DNA from: Mucilaginibacter sp. | Lineage (GTDB): Bacteria > Bacteroidota > Bacteroidia > Sphingobacteriales > Sphingobacteriaceae | Direction: 5' to 3' | NCBI GenBank assembly: GCA_028287895.1 | Contig: JAQBOV010000011.1 | Span: 1 to 37,983, forward strand | DNA: 37,983 nucleotides | In this document: one piece after another, positions 32,474-37,983 of the stretch | Position numbering within the stretch: position 1 is the first letter of the stretch | Layout of the letters: each line of letters begins with the position of its first letter | Translations under genes and position numbers: made by a program | The notes under the pieces: model-generated | The model's input: the letters and a program-made list of their open reading frames with translations, nothing else | Database searches by the model: none | What the model was told of the DNA's origin: nothing

Positions 32474-33352
32474 TCAAGCCAATTCAAGTAATTTGCGAAT
32501 ATGTGCATCATACGGCGGATTGGCTCCCCGCTGACTGGCTACAAATGCACCCACTATACATGACTTATCAATCAATTGCTGCATGGGCTCATTTTTCAAT
32601 AACCCGGCCACGAATGTTGCCAGGAAGGAATCTCCCGCACCAACCGTATCTCCAACCTGTACCGGGCGGCCCGGGCTCTCATAAAAAGCATGATCGTGCC
32701 AAACAATTGCTCCATGTTCGCCACGGGTTACACAAATGGTTTGGCAATGGTATTTAGATCTGAACTCAGCAATCTGTTCTTTCAGGTTATTATTGCTTCC
32801 GCCAATTAATAATTTCGCTTCCTGTTCATTCATCTTGACCACATCAGCCCTTGCAGTAAGCGTTTCGATAGTTGATAGAGTATAATGCGGAGCACGCAAA
32901 TTCACATCAAATATTTTTAGCGCCTTAGTTTCGTTCAGTAAGTTTAATAAAGTATCGCGTGTAATTTCATCCCGGCAGGCCAGGCTTCCGAATATTATAG
33001 CCGATGCCTGTTCAGCAGCTTGAGTTAATGCAGGATCTGTTTGGATATCATCCCATGAAACCGGCTCAGGGATAACATAGGTGGCTTGCTGGTTTTCGTC
33101 CAGTTCAACCGTAACTTCGCAGGTAGGTAATTGTGCATCCCGCTGTATCAGTGCCGAAAATAAATTGTTCAGTTTCAAAAATTCTGACAGCTCATCACCG
33201 GATGGGTCCTGGCCAAGGCGGCTGGCAAACGCCACGTCAACACCCTGTTGAACCAGGTGCATGGCAACATTCATCGGTGCGCCGCCGGCTTTTTTGCCAT
33301 CTTCAAAAGAGTCCCATAGTACTTCGCCGAAGCACAAAACTTGCTTGCCCAT
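32474..33352 (-). CDS. PfkB-family carbohydrate kinase, probable fructokinase
   Basis: A 292-residue ribokinase/PfkB-family sugar kinase. The N-terminal GEVLWDSF and AGGAPMNVAMHL fit the substrate-binding signature, and GDTVGAGDSFLATFVAG (residues about 237-253) carries the anion hole and catalytic Asp. Length and motifs are closest to fructokinases, which phosphorylate fructose with ATP to fructose 6-phosphate; other sugars are possible. It stands alone: no transporter or sugar hydrolase is next to it. It is transcribed in the same direction as the VWA gene, with 107 bases between. It starts at the ATG ending at 33352. Confidence 0.88.
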   Translation of the reverse strand: MGKQVLCFGEVLWDSFEDGKKAGGAPMNVAMHLVQQGVDVAFASRLGQDPSGDELSEFLKLNNLFSALIQRDAQLPTCEVTVELDENQQATYVIPEPVSWDDIQTDPALTQAAEQASAIIFGSLACRDEITRDTLLNLLNETKALKIFDVNLRAPHYTLSTIETLTARADVVKMNEQEAKLLIGGSNNNLKEQIAEFRSKYHCQTICVTRGEHGAIVWHDHAFYESPGRPVQVGDTVGAGDSFLATFVAGLLKNEPMQQLIDKSCIVGAFVASQRGANPPYDAHIRKLLELA

Positions 33353-33550
33353 AATAAAAAGAGAAATTTTAAATATAAATCAGGGTGACTTAAATAGAAT
33401 ATAAAAGGATGTAAAGTTAATAAAGCGAATGAGGAAACTGATAAAAATCATTATCCCGTCAATATTATATAATTTAATATATTTAGCAATGAAACTATTC
33501 ATGAGCGACCGTATCTCGGGATCGTTTCACCTAGGCTAAAAAATATGCTG

Positions 33551-33970
33551 ATGAAAAAGCTAATATTTTCTTACATCCTGATTTTTTATTCTTGTTTCTC
33601 CCACGCTCAGGATAAACAGGCCGTTGTAAAAGTACTCGAAACCCAGCGCCAGGCCTGGAACCGCGGCGACCTGGAAGGTTATATGCAGGGTTACTGGAAG
33701 TCTGACTCCCTGGTATTTGTCGGTAAAAACGCCCCTGTTTATGGCTGGCAAAGCACGCTCGGCCGCTACAAAAAAGCCTATCCGAATAAAGCTGCTATGG
33801 GCCAGCTACAGTTTGATATTATACAGGTGAAAGTGCTTGATGATACCAACGCCTTTATGCTTGGCGCCTGGCATTTGCAACGCGAGAAGGATGCGCCGGG
33901 CGGCTATTTCACTTTATGGTTCCGCAAAATAAACGGGGAGTGGAAGATCGTTTGTGATCATACAAGTTAG
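33551..33970 (+). CDS. Exported DUF4440 (NTF2-like) protein
   Basis: A 139-residue protein from the ATG at 33551 (another ATG at 33545). The signal peptide MKKLIFSYILIFYSCFSHAQ is followed by one NTF2-like/DUF4440 domain. Visible features are LETQRQAWNRGDLEGYMQGY, the LVFVGK strand, YFTLWFRKINGEWKIVCDH at the end, and the WHLQRE strand before it. The fold makes a cone-shaped pocket used by isomerases, dehydratases or just for binding; no catalytic residues can be named here. The cysteine hydrolase gene follows after 46 bases. No promoter consensus was found in the 190 AT-rich bases upstream. Confidence 0.85.
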   Translation: MKKLIFSYILIFYSCFSHAQDKQAVVKVLETQRQAWNRGDLEGYMQGYWKSDSLVFVGKNAPVYGWQSTLGRYKKAYPNKAAMGQLQFDIIQVKVLDDTNAFMLGAWHLQREKDAPGGYFTLWFRKINGEWKIVCDHTS

Positions 33971-34016
33971 ATTAGATAGGCAATTTTAAATAACCTATCG
34001 CTATATAGCAAATCCT

Positions 34017-34583
34017 ATGAAAGCATTACTGATCATTGATATGCAGCGGGGGTCATTCACTCCGCCAAACACCCGTTTTGATACAGAAGGAGTTATTGAA
34101 CGAATAAATAATTTATCCGGCTACTTCAGGCAAACCGGTAATAAAATTTTCTTTATTCAGCACAATGGAACAAAGAACAACGAATTTGTTCCGGGAACAC
34201 CTGAATGGCAGCTATTACCGGAATTGAATATGCTTTCTGAAGATATGGTTATCGATAAAACGGCAAACGATTGTTTTTATGAGTCTGAACTGGATGATTT
34301 GTTGAAAAAGTTCAATATAGATGAACTCTATTTTACCGGTTGCGCTACTGATTTTTGTGTTGATTCTACTGTCCGCTCAGCCATTACCAAAAGATACGAT
34401 GTAACGGTTGTGAAAGACGGCCACACTACGGCCGACAGGCCCGGTCTAAAAGCCCAACAAGTGATCGCACATCATAACTGGGTGTGGGCAAACATGACGC
34501 CTGTTAAAAATGAAATAAAGGTTATACCCTTTGATGTTATAATGGATGATCCAATGTGCTTGCTGGCCCGGATTGCCCAGTGA
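34017..34583 (+). CDS. Isochorismatase-family cysteine hydrolase
   Basis: A 188-residue cytosolic hydrolase of the isochorismatase-like superfamily (nicotinamidase, biuret or carbamoyl hydrolases). The triad is visible: Asp in LLIIDMQ (residue 8), Lys in IDKTANDCF, and Cys in TDFCVDSTVRSA. The cis-peptide loop before the Cys reads GCATDF, as usual. The substrate cannot be told; the short His-free N-terminus does not show the metal site of true nicotinamidases. It follows the DUF4440 gene at 46 bases, with a weak GATAGG/CCTATC inverted pair (33975-33999) between them. Confidence 0.87.
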   Translation: MKALLIIDMQRGSFTPPNTRFDTEGVIERINNLSGYFRQTGNKIFFIQHNGTKNNEFVPGTPEWQLLPELNMLSEDMVIDKTANDCFYESELDDLLKKFNIDELYFTGCATDFCVDSTVRSAITKRYDVTVVKDGHTTADRPGLKAQQVIAHHNWVWANMTPVKNEIKVIPFDVIMDDPMCLLARIAQ

Positions 34584-34678
34584 GTATTCTGGTATTGGGG
34601 ATTATGCTTTGTGTAAAAAAAGCTGTTCCCAGCCCGTCGCTATATATTTATTGAAATTAAGGACTCAAAATTTAAGAC

Positions 34679-35560
34679 TTAAAACGGTTTTCCCGCAGCT
34701 AAAGCTCTGTTTGCCCATTTGACTGCTACTTTTTCACGATATTTGGCATAATCAGCTTTAAAAGCCATTTTTAACAAGCTATCTACACCACCTTTGATGG
34801 CAAGATTATACAAACTGGCGGCCTTGCGGCTCAACGAAGCATCCCAGGCCCGAAGGCTTAAAGAGTAGGAGCCATCGATATATTTCATCCAGTGCCAGTA
34901 TCCGGTAGGCATAAACAGCGTATCCCCATGTTCCAGGAAAACTTCCGTGCCCTGAACGCCTTCCAGCGCAGGGAATTTTTTGATATCCGGATTTGATACA
35001 TCATAATCTTCCAATGCATAGGTGGCATTGGGCAGACAGTATAAGCGTCGTTTCCATTTATTTTCGAACAGGATCACCTGCTTACGGCCACCAAAATGGG
35101 TATGAAATATATGCGGAAGATCAATATCGTAGTGTAAAAACGTAACAGAATTTGATCCGCCGAAGAACATGGCCGGCATGCTTTCTATAAAGCCGCCCAT
35201 CAGATCCTTTGGCAAAACAATGTCGTTTAGCAATTGCGGCGCCTGTTTAAAAATATTAAAAAAGAAGATGCGCAGCTCCGTTGGTTTTGATTTTATCAGA
35301 TCGATATATTCATCAAAAGGCATTTCGGCCGCAGCAGCATTAATGGGCTTTGAAGGGTCGGCTTTTGAATTATCATAAAGTGGTACCACCTTATTGCCCA
35401 CCATTTCCTTTAAATATTCAGGCGTCCATTTCTCGCGCGCGGGCCAGCTTTTGGTTAACCCTTTTATTACTAACGGCCGGCGCGGTTTTAAATAATTCTC
35501 AGCAAAATCTACGGGGCTAATCGTATCTACAGTATCAATAGGATGGAGGATAAAACTCAT
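34679..35560 (-). CDS. JmjC/cupin-8 domain oxygenase-like protein (first of a tandem pair)
   Basis: A 293-residue protein of the cupin-8/JmjC type, the family of iron and 2-oxoglutarate-dependent hydroxylases. The metal site is complete: His143 and Asp145 in FLHYDID, and His223 in GYWHWMKY. The basic GGRKQVILF (Lys160) may bind 2-oxoglutarate. The N-terminus has the RRPLVIKG pattern of FIH-like enzymes. It is closely similar along its whole length to the gene upstream, so the pair arose by duplication. No obvious substrate gene is next to it. An AAAATTTAAGACTTAAAA run overlaps its stop codon and recalls the AT-rich repeat after coxA. Confidence 0.9.
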   Translation of the reverse strand: MSFILHPIDTVDTISPVDFAENYLKPRRPLVIKGLTKSWPAREKWTPEYLKEMVGNKVVPLYDNSKADPSKPINAAAAEMPFDEYIDLIKSKPTELRIFFFNIFKQAPQLLNDIVLPKDLMGGFIESMPAMFFGGSNSVTFLHYDIDLPHIFHTHFGGRKQVILFENKWKRRLYCLPNATYALEDYDVSNPDIKKFPALEGVQGTEVFLEHGDTLFMPTGYWHWMKYIDGSYSLSLRAWDASLSRKAASLYNLAIKGGVDSLLKMAFKADYAKYREKVAVKWANRALAAGKPF

Positions 35561-35720
35561 ATGAATTGTCTCAAAAACCGGTATCAGGCATTGATCTTTT
35601 GGGAAATTACCCTATGAGCATTGCTTGCACCGAAGGCGCTAAGTTAACGCTTTTAGGGGTAAATTGATATTAAGAAATAATTATGCCCAACCAATTCGTT
35701 CAGATATGGTGCCGCGCAAC

Positions 35721-36602
35721 TTACCTCGGTTCACCTTCAGTTAACGCTTTTTCGGCGCGTTTTATGGCGAGTTCTTCCTTCCAGGCCATATATTTTTGCC
35801 TGAATTTTTTTTTCATTAGATCATCGAACTTGCGCTGTATGGTTAAGTTATACAAGCTTTTAGCTTTAATAGCCCATGATTTATCCCAGGCACGCAACGA
35901 GATGGAAAAGGAACCACCCAGGTATTTCATCCAATGCCAGTAGCCGGTAGGCATAAACAGGGTTTCGCCATGCTCCAAAATAGTTTCCTGCCCCTCTATT
36001 CCTTCCAGAGCCGGGAATTTTTTAAAATCAGGATTTTCAATATCATAGTCTTCCAATGCGTAAGTGGCGAAAGGGATGCAATACAAACGCTCTTTCCATT
36101 TATAATCAAATAAGATCACACGCTTGCGCCCGTTAAAGTGGGTGTGAAAGATATGGGCAAGATCAATATCATAATGTAAAAAAGTAACTGAGCCGGTGCC
36201 TCCGAAAAACATATTGGGATATTTATCCAGGAAACCACCCATCAGATCGGTAGGTGAGCGGTAATCATCCAGTAGTTTGGGTGCATATTTGATCGGGTCG
36301 AAAAGGAATATTCTTAAGTCAGTTGGCTCTTTTTGTATCAGGTCGATATACGCGCCGAAGTTCATTTCCAAAGCCGAGGCATTGATCGGTTTTGATGGAT
36401 CAGCTTTTGAACTGTCATAAAGCGGAACGGTTTTATCTCCTACTACCTCTTTTAAATATTCAAAGGTCCACTTTTGCAATGCAGGCCAGGTTTCGGTGGC
36501 TTTTTTAATCACCAGCGGCTTACGGGGTTCAAGGTAATTGGTAATAAAATCCGCTTTGCTGATGTGGTCAACCTTATCTATAGGGGCAAGTTTTAAGCTC
36601 AT
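35721..36602 (-). CDS. JmjC/cupin-8 domain oxygenase-like protein (second of a tandem pair)
   Basis: A 293-residue paralog of the preceding entry, aligning end to end without gaps in the core. The start is the ATG at 36602, which gives the same length and the same MS..L.PID opening as the paralog; a GTG two codons earlier is less likely. The metal site is His143, Asp145 and His223, in FLHYDIDLAHIFHTH and GYWHWMKY, and NGRKRVILF matches the co-substrate strand. The two copies differ mainly in the C-terminal 50 residues, which may shape substrate choice. A gap of 160 bases without a gene lies between them. Confidence 0.9.
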   Translation of the reverse strand: MSLKLAPIDKVDHISKADFITNYLEPRKPLVIKKATETWPALQKWTFEYLKEVVGDKTVPLYDSSKADPSKPINASALEMNFGAYIDLIQKEPTDLRIFLFDPIKYAPKLLDDYRSPTDLMGGFLDKYPNMFFGGTGSVTFLHYDIDLAHIFHTHFNGRKRVILFDYKWKERLYCIPFATYALEDYDIENPDFKKFPALEGIEGQETILEHGETLFMPTGYWHWMKYLGGSFSISLRAWDKSWAIKAKSLYNLTIQRKFDDLMKKKFRQKYMAWKEELAIKRAEKALTEGEPR

Positions 36603-36758
36603 CTTCACATTAAATTAACATGCAAAATTAATTCAAAAGCAAAAACTAAAAAGAGGCAGCATATTTTTGAAATTTCTCTGACAATAAAAAAATGCCCAGA
36701 TAAGTCCGCCCATCAGATCTTTCGAAGTTTGCGGCCGGGAAATTTGGAGATGGGATTT

Positions 36759-37880
36759 TTAAAAAAATAACTCCGATGCAATATGGTCGGCGTATAACTT
36801 ACCATTTTGGGTAAGGTAAATAGTTTGGGCCTTTTGATGTATCCAGCCTTTATCAAAAAATTCATCTGTTTCTTTTAGCAACTGTTCAGATGCGCCGGCG
36901 GCTATCCGGTTCAGATGAGCAAGGTCGAGGCCCCATTGGGTACGCAGCGAGGTCATGATATATTCATTCAGGCGGTTGGCTTCGGTCAAGACCTCGAATT
37001 CGGCAGGGATGGTTTTTTTATCTAAAGCCTGGAGATATTTGGCGTTATTGGCAATGTTCCATTGACGTTTTTCCCCGTCATAAGAGTGCGCCGAAGGGCC
37101 AATACCCAGGTATTTTACGCCTTTCCAGTAATTGGTATTATGCCTGGAATAATGATCAGGCCGGCAAAAATTAGATATTTCGTAATGTTCAAAACCATGT
37201 AATTGCATTGCTTCCATTAATTGCATAAACTGCCCGGCGCTTTGCTCTTCGCTCATGGGCGATTGTTTTTTCTTTTTAATGAAAGAAGCAAGAGCCGTGC
37301 GCGGTTCAACGGTCATCGAATAGCCGGACACATGCGGAACCTGCAACTCAAATATTTTATCCAGATTATGCTTCCATTTTTGGTCGGTCAGCAAAGGATA
37401 ACCATAAATCAGATCTATAGTGATGTTTTCAAATCCCGCATCCTGTGCCCGTTTTACCGACGCCTCTGCTTCAGCGGAGCGGTGCACCCGGTTCATCCAG
37501 GCGAGGTCCTCATCAAAAAAGGATTGTATACCTATGCTGAAGCGATTTATGGGCGTTTGCTTTAAGGCATTAAGTTTTGGATGACTCAGGTCATCCGGGT
37601 TCGCCTCAAGGGTGATCTCTGCATGTGATGCTACCGTATGAATGTCTGTCAGCGCATGAATAAGCAAATTGACTTCTTCGCCTTCCAGTAATGATGGAGT
37701 GCCGCCGCCAAAGTAGATGGTCTCAACGGTTTGGCCGTTCAGGAAATCTTTTTGCAGCCTGATCTCTTTTATCAGCGCTTCGATGAGTTCATCCTTATAG
37801 GTCAATGAGGTGCTGAAATGGAAATCGCAATAATGACAAGCTTGTTTACAGAAAGGGATGTGGATGTATATGCCGGCCAT
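36759..37880 (-). CDS. hemW: HemW, radical SAM heme chaperone (HemN-like)
   Basis: A 373-residue radical SAM protein. The cluster motif CKQACHYC (Cys11, Cys15, Cys18) is followed by DFHF; the extra Cys that HemN has two residues later is absent, which marks HemW rather than a true oxygen-independent coproporphyrinogen oxidase. The core has YFGGGTPS, EANPDD and RFSIGIQSF, and the C-terminal HemN domain is present (LNEYIMTSLRTQWGLDL). HemW binds heme and passes it to respiratory enzymes. With the act and cox genes in the same window this fits, though 20 kb separate them. Many databases still label such genes hemN. Confidence 0.9.
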   Translation of the reverse strand: MAGIYIHIPFCKQACHYCDFHFSTSLTYKDELIEALIKEIRLQKDFLNGQTVETIYFGGGTPSLLEGEEVNLLIHALTDIHTVASHAEITLEANPDDLSHPKLNALKQTPINRFSIGIQSFFDEDLAWMNRVHRSAEAEASVKRAQDAGFENITIDLIYGYPLLTDQKWKHNLDKIFELQVPHVSGYSMTVEPRTALASFIKKKKQSPMSEEQSAGQFMQLMEAMQLHGFEHYEISNFCRPDHYSRHNTNYWKGVKYLGIGPSAHSYDGEKRQWNIANNAKYLQALDKKTIPAEFEVLTEANRLNEYIMTSLRTQWGLDLAHLNRIAAGASEQLLKETDEFFDKGWIHQKAQTIYLTQNGKLYADHIASELFF

Positions 37881-37932
37881 TGGAGATTAATAATGTGCAA
37901 AGATATGCTAAGGTAATTTGATCAAAGTCTTT

Positions 37933-37983
37933 ATGTGGGATGATCTCCGGTCGTTGGTTGCCGATTTTGATAATAACGTTTGT
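37933..37983 (+). other. Possible 5' end of a gene cut by the right edge
   Basis: An ATG at 37933 opens a frame (MWDDLRSLVADFDNNVC) that runs off the window. Seventeen codons are too few to judge. The AT-rich 50 bases after the hemW start and before this ATG would suit divergent promoters. Confidence 0.25.

Noticed and set aside
32275..32757. 160-codon + strand frame across the VWA and PfkB genes
   Set aside because: Most of it is antisense to two well-supported genes. Only the part in the gap looks coding, and that is reported separately as a possible remnant.
33975..33999. GATAGG/CCTATC inverted pair as a terminator
   Set aside because: Only six pairs with a 13-base AT loop and no T-run; probably not a terminator.
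36759..37880. Annotation as hemN, oxygen-independent coproporphyrinogen oxidase
   Set aside because: The fourth Cys after the CxxxCxxC motif is missing, which is the HemW pattern.
1..37983. CRISPR arrays, tRNA or rRNA genes, insertion sequences, phage genes
   Set aside because: I saw no regularly spaced repeats, no tRNA-like clover pattern, no transposase or integrase, and no phage structural gene in either strand.

Overview
The window reads as a chromosomal segment of a Bacteroidota bacterium, most likely Sphingobacteriaceae (Mucilaginibacter/Pedobacter-like). The reasons are the complete alternative complex III plus cytochrome oxidase cluster, lipoprotein-rich gene content, DUF4286 and DUF3341 families, lack of strong Shine-Dalgarno sequences, and AT-rich dispersed repeats between genes. 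The family placement is inference from gene content.

Positions 1-15.9 kb (+ strand) form one respiratory cluster: actA (3' end only), actB, actC, actD, actE and actF, then oxidase subunits II and I, heme A synthase, heme O synthase, two adjacent subunit III family proteins, subunit IV, a SCO copper chaperone, a DUF420 membrane protein and a small CxxC membrane protein. Together they take electrons from quinol through ACIII to a copper oxidase and supply the heme A and copper that the oxidase needs. Two substitutions at expected ligand positions (Tyr in SCO, Asn in CtaA) and an EF-hand-like loop in the DUF420 protein stand out.

Positions 16-19.8 kb hold assorted genes: DUF2461, an OmpA-type lipoprotein, a small metallophosphoesterase, a tiny membrane protein, a PRC-barrel protein and DUF4286. 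Positions 19.9-21.7 kb (- strand) carry an exported TPR protein.

Positions 21.95-26.2 kb (+ strand) are the most unusual part. An S9 (prolyl oligopeptidase-like) lipoprotein has kept the fold and the catalytic Asp but lost the Ser and His. It is followed within a few bases by a sensor histidine kinase and an OmpR-type regulator. I infer a pseudo-peptidase acting as a sensing or accessory part of a two-component system.

Positions 26.2-33.4 kb are mostly - strand: a methyltransferase, a broken S15-type hydrolase (+ strand), a UbiA-like membrane protein, a membrane metallophosphoesterase, a MoxR/ChlI-like AAA ATPase with its VWA partner, and a PfkB sugar kinase. Positions 33.5-34.6 kb (+ strand) carry a DUF4440 protein and a cysteine hydrolase. 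Positions 34.7-37.9 kb (- strand) carry two tandem JmjC/cupin-8 paralogs and hemW. I see no tRNA, rRNA, CRISPR, insertion sequence or phage gene.
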